Shown piece after piece: positions 1 through 11,526 of a DNA stretch of 64,000 bases. Each line of letters starts with the position of its first letter. The first letter of the stretch is position 1. Both the position numbers and the translations under genes were made by a program. This DNA comes from Galaxea fascicularis (taxonomy: Eukaryota > Cnidaria > Anthozoa > Scleractinia > Euphylliidae), in NCBI GenBank assembly GCA_948470475.1, contig OX419337.1, positions 28,823,872 through 28,887,871 of the forward strand. Reading direction: 5' to 3'. The notes under the pieces are model-generated. The model was not told where the DNA came from. It saw only the letters and a program-made list of their open reading frames with translations, and did not search any database.

Positions 1-231
1 TTAGACGGAGAGGGGGGGGGGGGGGGGGTACGGGCAATGGTGCGTCATTTGAATTTTCTTGCAATTTTTTGGTCAAATTCCCGACCCTTGGGACTGGAAA
101 TAGTTTAACAATCCTTTATAATATTTGAACTTTAATTAGTACAAGTGGTCAAATTCCCCAGAGAGGGGACAACAGAAGTGTTCAAATGCCGCATCTTTGC
201 CCGTACCCCCCCCCCCCCCCTCTCCGTCTAA
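1..231. repeat. Palindromic MITE with long G/C homopolymer in its arms
   Basis: The segment opens with TTAGACGGAGAG, a run of about 18 G and TACGGGCAA. It closes with the reverse complement (TTGCCCGTAC, a C run, CTCTCCGTCTAA). The two arms are about 35-40 bp around an AT-rich centre, with no coding capacity. It looks like a non-autonomous foldback element. The left flank is outside the window, so a target duplication cannot be read. The G run is a potential quadruplex former. Confidence 0.75.
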
Positions 232-333
232 ACATTGATAGGTGCATTACATCCGGAGCGATATCCTGGTTACATCCGGGTGAATTCCTGCTATGCACAC
301 GCGCTGTTGCCGTGGAGCCTTAATCAGTACTCG

Positions 334-592
334 GGGAGCAGGGTTGGCGCAGTGGTGAGAGCGCTCGCCTTCCACCAATGTGTCCCGGGTTCGATTCCCG
401 GACTCGGTGTCATAAGTGGGCTGAGTTTGTTGGTTCTCTACTCTGCTCCGAGAGGTTTTTCTCCGGGTACTCCGGTTTTCCCCTCTCCCCAAAAACCAAC
501 ATTTGATTTAATTTAGAGTTTATTTGATTTATAGTCTCCTCAATTAGTAGAGCACTCGTGTTCAGCTAGAGCGATTTGAGACTTAAATAAAG

Positions 593-644
<52 letters not shown>

Positions 645-650
645 TACTAG
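334..650 (+). mobile_element. tRNA-headed SINE, copy 1, with (ATT)n tail
   Basis: A pol III-like head is present: an A-box-like stretch (TGGCGCAGTGGTGAGAGCGC) about 30 bp upstream of a B-box GGGTTCGATTCCC at 387-399. A non-tRNA body with ATTTGATTTAATTTAGAG follows, ending in an (ATT)n tail around 596-640. A second copy with the same body lies at 41641-41900. The copy looks intact at the promoter level. No protein is encoded. Confidence 0.85.
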
Positions 651-2220
651 TTGGGGATTAATCGTACTGCTTTTAACCAATCAGAATTGAGCAATTTTGT
701 TAAGTGTATAAGAAACCTAAAAGTAAACTTAATGCAAAAGACCAATTTAGATATATTAAAATCATAACATAATCAGAGGGCAAAGTAACGTAAAGCCAAA
801 GCTAGTTGGAAATTTCGGAGAAAAGCCGTTCTAAATTAAAGAGAAAGGTGGTATGATTGACTGGCTGCTAAACTCAGCAACATATATTTTCCAACTTTAT
901 CCACCGTTCCGTTCGAATCTCAACACAAAACTCTGCAATATTTCCTTTACCCGAGGCGCATGAACACCTGTTCAAAAGAGTTAAACATTTTTTACAGGGA
1001 ATGTCAAATCTTTCACCGGAATTTGAATACCTTTTAAAGGTGCTTGGCATGTTGATCATTACATCACGTTAAGAAAACGGACTGTACTAATCCACACTGA
1101 GCCTTTCAAACAAGAATGACCTCTTTCTTATCTTTAGACAGAGAAACGGTTGTAAAATAACAAGTTTATTTAAAAAAAAAGATTTTGCATTATTGCATTA
1201 TATACATGAAATCCAACACGAACATGCGTAGCTACCTTTATACCCATTCACATCGAAGACTTCAGTTGATTAGATTACATTTTTGGATGCGAAACATTTT
1301 GCTAGTGTCAAGTGTTCACACGAAACGTCTCTTAGTAGACTGTCCAGCGGATGTCGTAAACTCGCGGTTTAAAACTGGTTTAGACAATTTAACCAATGTG
1401 AACTGGGCAATCTGGCTATTTTTCGATTGACGTCCGCAGTACGGAAGTCACTATTGTTGACTTTGTGATTACGCATGCTCATTTAAACCAATGTGATTGG
1501 TCGGAGTAATGCTTTGGTTTTGTGGACTGAAATGTTGACCATGTAACTTTGCATCGTCACAAAAAGTAGTAAAATTCAATTTGAAATCAAAATCAGATTC
1601 GGGGTACGTAACTTTAGGAACTGTAAGGTTAACAAAATTATCGTGGTTGCACTTTTCAGCTCATCGCTTGAAATAGGAATTCTAGTTACTGTTGTAAAAA
1701 AAAAAGGGTATTGGGCGCGCGTTCACACTTACAAGTTCAATGGATCCGACATCACATCGGAAGGTACCATCGGACCGATACGAGATCGGCCTCATTAGAG
1801 TCGATCCAACTTTTAAGTGTGAACAACACTGTTATCCACTTGTTGATGATCTCCATTAATCTTGTTGCTTGTTTCCCCGGCAACGCATTGATTTTTCAAG
1901 AAGACAGTAAAAGCTTACTACTTTTTGGAAGGAAAAAATTAAAACTTCATGCACAGTAAATTCCCATCAATGGTGAAACAAAAATATCACTAGCCTTCTC
2001 CAAAAACGATTGTAACTACGTGAAGAAACGAAAGAGTTTTAACAATTGATGGGAAACAGCACATTAAATGGCCAATACTCCTTAAAGACAAATATTTCAT
2101 TAATTCAAATAATGCAAGAGTATGTTTCTATGCGACCCTGGACTGTCTCGTTATTCCCGTCTGAGATTTTCCAACCTGTGAACAAAATGTCAAAGTATAA
2201 ACTCACTGATAACACTCAGG
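651..2220. other. AT-rich intergenic stretch, no gene seen
   Basis: Only short open frames without recognisable domains occur here. Around 1480-1530 there is CCAATGTGATTGGTC followed by GCTTTGGTTTTG, which resembles the right part of the MITE at 35188-35466 and may be a remnant. If CHMP2A has a further 3' exon it would lie in or near this stretch, but I could not find a convincing one. Confidence 0.4.
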
Positions 2221-2331
2221 AACATCGCGTTTACGGCCAACGGCAAACGGCAAACGGCAGGCCGCTGCTTGTCATAAAACCAAGAAAACTCTCTTATTCT
2301 GGCTTATTTATCTGTTTTTAGTAGTTGCTCT

Positions 2332-2398
<67 letters not shown>

Positions 2399-2420
2399 CA
2401 AATTTCAGCCTGACGTTTGT

Positions 2421-2442
<22 letters not shown>
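2221..2442. repeat. Palindromic MITE with CGGCAAACGGC arms
   Basis: The left end (AACATCGCGTTTACGGCC, then tandem AACGGCAAACGGC) is matched in inverted orientation by the right end (GTCGTTTGCCGTAAACGCGATGCT). The interior is non-coding. It is a short non-autonomous element just downstream of the CHMP2A stop. No clear target-site duplication was found. Confidence 0.7.
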
Positions 2443-2453
<11 letters not shown>

Positions 2454-2684
2454 TTTTGGTCCTTGACAGACGTCAAAACGTGATCATATAACGTGGATGA
2501 GTAATCTGGATTCAGATCTCAAAAGTAAAGCAAAAATCACACGGGCATTGCTTTAGACACTCAAGTAAAAGGTACTCTACAAGACTATGCACGTACATGC
2601 AGTATTTACTGCTACATTTGTCCAGTAGTGATCGATAACTGATCAGTTGGAAAGTTATTCTCATTAGCAAATAATGCGCTATTT

Positions 2685-5600
2685 TCACCTGGCCTGTAGA
2701 TCGGCGTCCGCATCAGCTACTGCTTGCTTAGGAGCTGCTTCTTTGTTACCTACAGCTCCTGAGGTGGTCGGAAGGCCAGTCAACTGGAAACAAAACAATT
2801 CATTTAACCAAACCCTTGAAATCTAGGGCACCCAGCATATACGTTTGCTGCAAAAACTAATATTTCCTGGTCGCCATTACTAAAAGTACCAGAGTAGAGC
2901 CCTGCTAAGTCTCTAGTGTAGTGAGTTAAATACACGTGGAATTGACTGTGAAAACAAAAAGAATATTAAATATGTATGTGATTCTCACAGTTATAAACAC
3001 TTCTTTAGCAGAAGTGGAAATAAAGCCTGAAAAAAATTCAGGCTTGTGCGGGAGTTGAGCCCATGACCGCTGTGACACTGGTGAAGTGCTCTAACAACTG
3101 AGCCTTTTTTTCAGGCTTCACTTTACGTATCTACTGCAAGAATCACTTACATCTTCATTCGTTAATAATAATATCATTATTTCAACCCGCAGGGACTAGC
3201 ATGCTTAAAGGCTAATATTAAAATGCTAATATGGAACAAAATATGCAATTTAGTTAAAGATATATTACCAATATTTGAAAGAGAAGTGTTTTATGAAAGA
3301 CTGAGCACTTGAAAATAGATAATCCCCATAAAGGTTTCTCCTTTTACAACTGTATGTAGGCAACAGACAATGTCTGCTCCCTGTAGACAACAAGTTGGCC
3401 TGTAACTCCAACTCTTGCCTTAAAAAAAAAAAGTGTTGATATATTTTTTGTGATGTCTCTGCCTATTCTCCATTCTTCTAGTCCAACTTTCTTTGAAATG
3501 GAAAACCCTGCTCATAGCACATGAGATTCTCTGGGAAGAATATGACTCCTGGGTTCGAACCATTTACAATCCATATATACCTAATACTATTCTCAACAAC
3601 GGCATTTACCTCATCAGTAAGGGTAAGTCCCAGCTCATCAAACACTTGTTGGACTATTTGCTCACTGTTGGCAGAAAAACAAAATTAATATGACTTTGTT
3701 ACGTGACACACATATTGAGACACTAAAATCAATCTTGGTAGAGGGATTTTCAAATACATAACATACTACACCAGTTGTGCATAATTCATGTTGCCTGAGG
3801 CTAATCATTGATGGACGTTTTTAGGGGTTTCTTGTTTGCAACATCCATGCATCTTGTAGCCAAAAACAATCATACTAATTGACAGTCTCTAGTTTTTTTT
3901 TAGGCTGATTGTATTAACATGGTCTATTCAGTCATTCGACAGAATGTTTAAGACATTTTTATTCACAAAATCCCTACATCCTGTGGCTTAAACCCTTTAA
4001 ATACACAGGGTCTGTAAACATAGGAAGAAGAGAATAGGCTATTTCTGAAGTCAGCACAGCTCCCTCTTTAAAGCAAGTCCTTGTGCAAAGTTTTTAATAA
4101 TGTGGATATTAGTCTTGTCTGAGAACTCATTTTTCTTAAAAAAGAGTGAGCTTTGTTTTGATAAAGAGGCTCAGGACAACTTGGAATTTAAGGCCTTTTG
4201 TTTTTCAAACAAAAAAAATACCAACCTTTCTTCGTCATCCTCTTCATCGCCAATGACATCATCAATGGCATCGTTCATCATTTCTTCTTTCATATCCATG
4301 ATTTCAGACTGAAATAGAAACATCTTACATTAAAACCTCAAATCCCAGTGGGGTCTTATTAAGAGTCTCACTGATGTAGTGACCAAAGGGAGGCCTGTTA
4401 ACATAAGTGATCCCATCCTCGAACAAATGTAATTGTGGATGAGTTTCACCTCTGTGTCTGATAATTTTAATTATTTATTGTTCATCCCAGTATGACATAA
4501 TCCCCATCTTTAACAAAGGATGAAATTTCATTTCATACTGGAATGAATTATCACTGAAAATTCCATGAACTGCCAAGGCTTGGTTGCAAAATTTATCTAA
4601 ACCCTTGAAAACTAGGATGCCAAGCATACAAGTTTGGTGCAAAAACTATTATTCCTGGTTGTATGAAGGCAATAGTCACCATGGCAACCGGGTGCTGCTA
4701 GAGCACAGCCCTGCACTATACACAGTCTTCAGGGGAACTGAAAATAATATATGATTATCAAAAAAGATTGTGTCCCAGGGCAAAACTGTTTTCATTCGTC
4801 ATGGGATGAAACTACACATCTACTTGTAAGCAACAAGAAAATATTGCTCCGGAATGTAGTCATTCCGGGATGAAGTCATCCCAGCTTTCACATAAATGCC
4901 GTCTGAGTGTTTCCTCTACAGAGATGACCACATAAGGTACAGCTAATGTTTACTTTTCCGTTTACCAGTAAGGCTCAACTTAGATGTTTGTAAAGAGTTG
5001 TTGTCAAAGTCCACACAGGGTTTACTGAAAATCATTTAATCATTAATCACACTTGACCCTTTTATTAAGCTCCAACACTGATCATCATCAGCTTATTCTA
5101 CATGTATCTTCTCCTTGCAAAATGACTACTTGATTCAACTTACAGATCATGAAAATAACAGAAAGGATCAACAAAGTAAGAACATTTTGGCATTTAAACA
5201 AATTCTCACCACTTACGTACCACAGAAACTACAATAAAATCACTAATGAGAATATACAACTTCACCCCAGACTTAAAGTCCGAGTATTGCTTCCTCCCAC
5301 CTGTTTCTCAAACTCCATCATAATCTTTTGTATCTGTGGGAGCTTCAGTTGTTTGTTCATGTTGGCCATGGCCTTGTAGGAAGTAAAAAATGCAAGTGTT
5401 AGAAAAATCTGCTTTTAATAATTATCTTATTGATGGCGAATGATTCCTCTGATACATTTACATGTATGTAGTATGGTGAAAACTTATGACTTAAAGCTCT
5501 TGCTTTACCAATAAAAAAATAAGTTTACAGAACTGCTACTAATCACATCATATTTGTACATGTAAATTCTGCAAATTATTAAAATATTTGAGATGGAAAA

Positions 5601-8600
5601 TGATTTTCAAGGTACACAAGCATAGGATAACCAAACAATTAATTTTAAGAGACTACCAAAAAGAAAGACAAAAATTGCAAAGTGAAACAACAGAATGATT
5701 AAGAATCCCATCTGGCAGAAGGCAAACAAGTTATCTATTTAAAAGGTTTGCTGAGGTTGATCTGGTCTTTTAACCCTTTCACTCCTATGATCTCAATCTT
5801 AATTCTCCTTACCATCTGCTCAACATTGCTTATAATATTAGTTCTGAGAATTTGGTGTTAAATCAAACAATTTCCGCTAGTTGATTTTTTTTTCTGTATT
5901 CTCATCGCCTGTCCCCTTCACAATATAAAGATATGCAAGAATAAATTACTTATTTTGGTCACTCCTGGGAGTGAAAGTGTTAAGAGACAACTATAATGAG
6001 TAGCTGGACTTCACTCCAGTACTTAATATTAATTTGATTATAGTACACTCAACATTGCTCAACTCTGATTGGCTAAGAGTAATACAATTAAACCCCAATT
6101 TGTACTGTGTAGGAGGACCTATGAAGTTTCCATGGCAACAGCATGTGAGCCCAAATAAAGCAGATTTTAACTTTACACTGGTGAAATTTGATAACTGAAG
6201 TGGAGGTTATGTGGAATGAATTTTTGGCATAATGTAGCACAACATACAATAAAATCAATTTGAAATTGTGCGATCTCATACAATTGTTACCTATGTCGAG
6301 TAAACTATGAGCAAAAATCGCATAACCTTATCATACAATAATAATTATTATTAGTGATTAATAAGTACTCTGCAAGTAACTGCATAAGTTCTCAAATTAC
6401 AATCACCATTCTAGAACTTCCAAATATTACTTGTACCTAACAGTCATGAAATTTCCTATGCTAATCCTTTTACTTTATATTTTAATGTCTCGCAATGATA
6501 CAATAAAGCCTGTTTCAAAACTACTGCCACTAGTTATATCCAAATGTGACCAAGCAGAACAATAACATGACCTAATTTCATAGCAAAGCTGACATCACAC
6601 TTTCCTCAAACATTTGAATTTACTTTTTATTATTCTTCAACACTGCATTAAAACCTTAATTATGACTACAGTATGCACAGAAGTGTTGCTTTGTTACCTT
6701 GGAAACTCCTTTCATTGCTTGTGCCATGGCATTGTTGGAGCGCAATGTCTGAAAAAAAGTGTCGATATTAACAGACAGTATTTAATAACGTTGTGGTTCA
6801 ATTTTCCTTAGGTTAATTAAATTTTATTTTCCCTTGCTTCAAACTCATTATTATTCATTACCATAACCCCCCAAAAAAGGAAAATAAAATTTGAACCACA
6901 GATAAACTTGAACCACAACATTAACACAATCACAGACTAAAGATGCTGCAGTCATGACCCTCCACCTTTGATTACACTTCTTTCAACCATCACAAGCTAC
7001 AGTACTTCTTACTCACAATATAGTCCTTGCATCTTACAACCAAAATATTCCAACCCCTGTTGATTTATTGTATTGACACTCTACCCACTTCTAGAGCTAC
7101 ATGCACACATGCTGTCCACTTGCATAAATAACCCAACAATCTTCAGTAGCATGATGCTCTGGCTTATGGTCATCCAAGGTAGTATAATTATGATAACAGT
7201 CCAAAAATGTGGGAAAAATCTCACCTGAACTTTAAGAGATACTGCTTGAATATTAGCTCTCATCATTATAAACTTTTTGACATATCTTCTGGTTCTTACA
7301 AGATCTTTGGCCATTATTTTCACAGCATCCTGAAAAACAGAGAAGGTTAAAAGCAGCTCACCAGCAACAAATGGCAGAGCACCAAACCAACAATCATTTT
7401 GTAACACTTTCTCTGAATGTTGCCTCTTGTCAGGACTTAAAGTGGCAACAATCTCAATCAAATTCACTTCAAACATACTTTATATATTTTTTATATATAA
7501 ATTATATTTATATATAAATTTTATATATTTTTTTAATGCTACAGCACAATTCTGAGCTTTCTCAATGGCAGCCACTTGAAACATGATCATTCAATTTCAG
7601 AAAATATTCATACTTTCCACCTCCCCAACAGAAGGTCACCAGTAAACCATCACAGAGTACTGCATAGCAAAATCAGTACAGTACAGAAAATTTAAAATAC
7701 CCAAAGAAAGCTTTGTACAAACTCTACAGAGATGAAAAAAATTAATAAAGATCTAAAAGTCAGATCAAATAGCAAGAACCTTTGCCTGGAGGTAACTTAC
7801 CATCTGTCCAAGCTTTGCCATCTTCTTGATATCTGCAATCACCTTCTTTTCTTGTTGCTCCAGTTTGGCGCGTTCTCTGTCAAGATCTCTGAAATAACAA
7901 ACAGGTCCTTTGTGAACCAACTCAAAATCAATATCACATGTAAATTTACCATACAAGAGATGCTATAGCAACAACCAATTTGAAAACCATATGATGATAT
8001 GCAGCTCAAGAAATATCCACACCTTACCATCCCACTGGAGGGTCATAACAATTTCCAGTGAGAGCAGCTGTTGAAGGTACAGCCCCTAAGGCTTAATAGA
8101 AAATTCCAGAGGGAACATCTGCTCAAAAATCCTCTTAGGGAGGGGTATAGATTTTCCAGGAAGTAACACAATTAGATTAAATTTAGATAAGCATGTACAT
8201 GTGAGGAAAAACTTAGCAAAGGACATCATATACAACATTATGATGTCACCATGATATCATTTTTAAGTGATAAAATAAAATTGTAAACCTGACTTAACAT
8301 GGTTAAAAATGACCCAGCAGACACTAAACCTTATTTCATTTCTGAATCTTACTCATTTACCTGTTGTCAATGTAGCAATGCATTACTAGCAATTATATTG
8401 TTTATTACCTTTACCTCAGGGAGTTTAAGGCATAACATCAGCAGCAGTATCAAAACTGTCATTAGGGACCTTCAGATTTGAGTACTAGAAATTTGTACTC
8501 GTACTCAAATCTGAAGGTCCCTATTTTGCAGGATAGGGCTGCACCTCTTTGAAACCTCTAATTAATTTTCATTCATTTTTACTGCATTTTGGAATCAAAA

Positions 8601-9366
8601 CATGGATCATTCCAGTACCACTTAATGTGTCCCCTCTTACAAAGTGGGAAATTCTGCAAGGGTTTAATTAAACTTTCAATCAACAACAATCGAGTCCAGG
8701 GGCCAAGATCAAAGTGCTGACACAATACCCCCCCCCCCCCCTCAGAAATAAGCCAAATTTTGTACTTCCCCTCAGAAAAAATCGCAAGATCAAAGGATGC
8801 CGACTGGCTCACCCCCTCAGAAATGACTTTGCCCACCCCCTTCAGAAAATGTCATCCAAAGGGGGGGTGGGGGTGTGGATATTAAAGGGAATGGCCTCAG
8901 GTACATTGTGGAAAACCAACACAAGCAATAGCTGCATCTGCATGGCCAAAAATTAGAACACATAGACAAGAACAGTCAACAGGCAAAGGGAAATGACAAG
9001 AAGTGTTATCACACCAACACTGTCACATGTAAGCTTAAGCTTACATGACTGTATTGTTGTTGATTGAAATTAACTTTCAGGGTACATGTAGTTTTCTTTT
9101 TATTCTGTTTGCCATCGGTTAACTCGTGAACTCACGATTGAACCTTAAATTTGACTAGGCTTCGTTAAAATTAGATGAAAAGTTTCCTCCTCAAATAAAT
9201 TGCAGTCTTCTTTAAGAAATCCTGAGCTATTCAAGTACAAGAACAGTGCATTAAACCTGATTAAACGACTCACAATGATATTATACCTCATCGCTCTGTT
9301 TAAAGCGCGTTGGTTCTGTTTCAACATCTCCTCGGGAGTCTTCTTCTTCCCAAACAAAAATTCCAT
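2685..9366 (-). CDS. CHMP2A: Charged multivesicular body protein 2A (ESCRT-III subunit), 8 exons
   Basis: Exons on the minus strand: 9366-9287, 7888-7801, 7329-7225, 6748-6698, 5372-5301, 4308-4226, 3664-3610 and 2783-2685. All have GT donors and AG acceptors and stay in phase, giving about 210 residues. The family (Vps2) polymerises on endosomal and other membranes and recruits Vps4 for scission. Family-matching blocks: N-terminus MEFLFGKKKTPEE, basic helix RALNRAMR, DLVRTRRYVKKF, MRANIQAVSLK, LKLPQIQKIMMEFE, acidic GDEEDDEE, FDELGL and DADADLQAR. Vertebrate CHMP2A has about 222 residues and ends in the MIM1 helix. Here the last codons stop inside that motif, immediately before a possible donor (CAG/GTGAAA), so a short 3'-terminal exon is probably missing from this model. 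Start chosen at the conserved ESCRT-III N-terminus. Confidence 0.93.
2811..2905 (+). repeat. Interspersed repeat family R1, copy 1 (intron of CHMP2A)
   Basis: The stretch runs from CCCTTGAAATCTAGGGC through GCAAAAACTAATATTTCCTG to AGAGCCCTGC. It is similar to 4599-4720 and 61160-61295. Function unknown; probably a fragment of a dispersed non-coding element. Confidence 0.55.
3025..3125 (-). mobile_element. tRNA-like SINE head flanked by inverted GCCTGAA motifs
   Basis: On the minus strand an A-box-like GGCTCAGTTGTTAGAGCACT precedes a B-box-like GGGCTCAACTCCC at tRNA spacing. The sequence AAGCCTGAA appears in both orientations around it, so the unit can fold back. It lies in the last intron of the CHMP2A model. 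It is degenerate as a tRNA and best read as a SINE fragment. Confidence 0.55.
4599..4720 (+). repeat. Interspersed repeat family R1, copy 2 (intron of CHMP2A)
   Basis: The stretch runs from ACCCTTGAAAACTAGGATGC to CCGGGTGCTGCTAGAGCACA. It shares order and spacing of blocks with 61160-61295 and, less completely, with 2811-2905. Non-coding. Confidence 0.6.
5774..5979. repeat. TTAA-flanked MITE in CHMP2A intron (piggyBac-like ends)
   Basis: The element begins CCCTTTCACTCCTATGA and ends GGGAGTGAAAGTG, an imperfect terminal inverted repeat. It is flanked directly by TTAA at 5770-5773 and 5980-5983. TTAA duplication and CCC-type ends are known for piggyBac-class transposons; assignment here is inference. 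About 206 bp and non-coding. Confidence 0.7.
6785..6930. repeat. Inverted-repeat element with GTGGTTCAA arms
   Basis: TTGTGGTTCAA near 6792 is repeated in inverse as TTGAACCACAA near 6908, with AATTTTATTTTCC and GGAAAATAAAATTT between them. This is a small foldback unit in the CHMP2A intron upstream of exon 4. Ends and target duplication are not resolved. Confidence 0.45.
8465..8521. repeat. 57-bp perfect-arm hairpin with TA flanks
   Basis: GGGACCTTCAGATTTGAGTA at the left is answered by TACTCAAATCTGAAGGTCCC at the right, with a loop of about 17 bp. TA dinucleotides flank both ends, compatible with a tiny mariner-type or similar MITE. Located in CHMP2A intron 1. Confidence 0.65.
8690..8870. 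repeat. C-rich element with repeated CCCCTCAGAAA
   Basis: The motif CCCCTCAGAAA (or CCCCCTTCAGAAA) occurs four times between 8735 and 8850. The block starts with a run of C and ends with GGGGGGGTGGGGG. This looks like an internally repetitive non-autonomous element. Non-coding. Confidence 0.45.
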
Positions 9367-10954
9367 GATGGATGTTCTTTAACTACGGTATTCTCTGAAG
9401 AATTTACGTCTATCTGAGCCTGTAAGAAATTGACAAAGCCAAACTCAAGCAAATCGTTCAAAATAGATCCCAAGATGTCTCCCAAAATAAACCCAGACGT
9501 CATCTTGCTCGCGGGCTCAATGACAATGCTGACGTCACGATGTGTTGACGTCATCGCCAATTTCCACTTTGACCCCAGGATAATCCGCGCGTTGGGCCAC
9601 TCTAGCGCAACAGAGAGACGCCTTATAGAAGAAGAAGAAAAAAGCGAATTTGCGAAATAACAAATACAAAAAATGGTTGAAAATATTGACAGTGTTTATC
9701 TATGGAGCTGGGCCTTAAAATTTAAAGAAATAAAGATAAAATTGACATGTTTAGGATTAAAACTAATATCATGATGTTCGTAACAAACGATAGGTTTTAA
9801 CAGCGTATCACTCACAGGTGGTGCGTGAAGGCACATTGCAGGAAAAATACTCTTTTTGAAGCTTTTTGTCACACAATCGCAAGACAGTTCGCTTGTTCAA
9901 GGTGAACTGTGCGCGAAAAGAAAGCGTCCCTGCTCTCAATGAATTTAAGGGACGTAAAGCGGGAATTTAAGTTGACTTGGGGAATGAGGATTTCGGAAGC
10001 ATTGGAGAAGAATGGATGTTGCTACGTCATTCCTCTTTAAGTAGAATTTACCAATTACAAGCCCAAATCAAACTAAAGGCCTTTTTCCGTCCCTCGAATC
10101 TTTTCCATTAATTCCTAATTTTGTTTTATCGCGTGTGAAAATAACTGAAACGAATTCGACTGCTGATTTCGTTGACAAATGGTGGAGAATCCAAAAGACA
10201 CGAACTTTTTAAGTTCAAATGCCCGGGAGGTGCTTTGAAAGTAATGGATATTAAAATTTAACGATGGGGTCCGAAAATTAAAAAACCATGGCACCACAAA
10301 CTTACAGACACGCGAGGCTTGTTTCATTTCTTTCTTTTGTTATGTTTTTTTCGACGTGGTCCTATTTTAGTAAATAAAGGGTTTTTGAATAAGATTCCAC
10401 AAGAAGTCAGCATAAAGGTCCCTTTCTTTCTAAGCTGTGTTAATCATTTATCATTCCCACTTGCATTTTTTGACAGCATGGGAAATTCTTCTCGAGTTAA
10501 AATTTGCACTGCAAAGCAATTTTCATAACCCCCAACTGTTTGTTCAGCTGCAGCTTTCTAGTGGAAAAATTAGTACATCTCGTTTTGATGTAACACTCAC
10601 CGTCATTGGGGCTATTATTTTGTTGTCTACTTTACAGCAAGGGCCAACCTTTCTGTCGTCCGTTGAGGACAGACAAGTGATTCAATAGCCAGGCTGTCAC
10701 ACTGGTAAGGGTAGCCTAGACTCGCTATATACAGTTTTGAAGTATCATACGTAACGGGACACCTGCAGTTGACAAACAGGGCAAACAATATTTGGCAGCG
10801 CATCCTTTGCTCTGACATGATCCCATGAAAGGCAAGCCTTCTGTCTTTTCTTTCCCAGCTCGGATTTACTAAACGCAATCCGTGCAGTCCACCGCTGCGT
10901 TTAGCAAATTTATGCCTGGTCTTTTCTTACCATGCACGGGCTAAACGCAATCCG
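9367..10954. other. 5' flank of CHMP2A, no gene seen
   Basis: The CHMP2A promoter and 5' leader should lie in the first few hundred bases upstream of 9366. The tract around 9480-9600 is relatively CG-rich with repeated TGACGTCA-like words, which resemble CRE sites; this is suggestive only. The rest contains short frames without recognisable domains. Confidence 0.35.
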
Positions 10955-11526
10955 GAGGGTCCCCTATACTTTTTTCGTGAAACGTGTTTGGGACTATTTT
11001 TTTCTTGTGAAACGTGATTTCGGTTTTTATCAGTTATTCAGTCGTGATCAATGATTGCCAATATCAAGACGATGTTTACGTGCGCCTGAAAGCGGTTTTT
11101 GAATTTAGCGTGACACGTTAATGAAGATGAATTAAAAGTGATTCGTGAACGACCTTATTTTGCGTGAACTAATTTAGAGTTATTTTTAGTTTTCTGACCC
11201 GTACATGAGAGCATGAATACGGGATAACGGGAAAGTTGTATGACAGAGAACCGTTTGACAGTAAACGACGAAATACAAGGCAGGTACCCTTCTCCTCTGC
11301 AAAAAGCCATGACAACGAGATTACAAGTAGAAAAACGAGCTACCTTTGGAGCGTTAACAGCCTAAACAGGTTACTCGACGTGGACCATTAATCCGTGAGT
11401 GTCTTTTTCAATTTTACTCGATTTTTACGTGAACGGGAACGAATTTTGGGAATTATTCGTGACGCGTGAAAACGGTCTCAATATTTTTACGCGAATGCAT
11501 TTTGCAAAGTGGTAGTGGGGACCCTC
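10955..11526. mobile_element. Non-autonomous DNA element with GAGGGTCCCC ends and AATCCG duplication
   Basis: The element starts GAGGGTCCCC and ends GGGGACCCTC, a 10-bp perfect terminal inverted repeat. It is flanked on both sides by AATCCG (10949-10954 and 11527-11532), read as a 6-bp target-site duplication. Both halves carry many copies of a CGTGAA or CGTGAC word, which could be subterminal transposase-binding repeats. 572 bp, no coding capacity. The superfamily is not clear from the sequence. Confidence 0.7.

Noticed and set aside
7081..7476. 131-codon minus-strand frame as a separate gene
   Set aside because: It only contains CHMP2A exon 3 with read-through into both introns.
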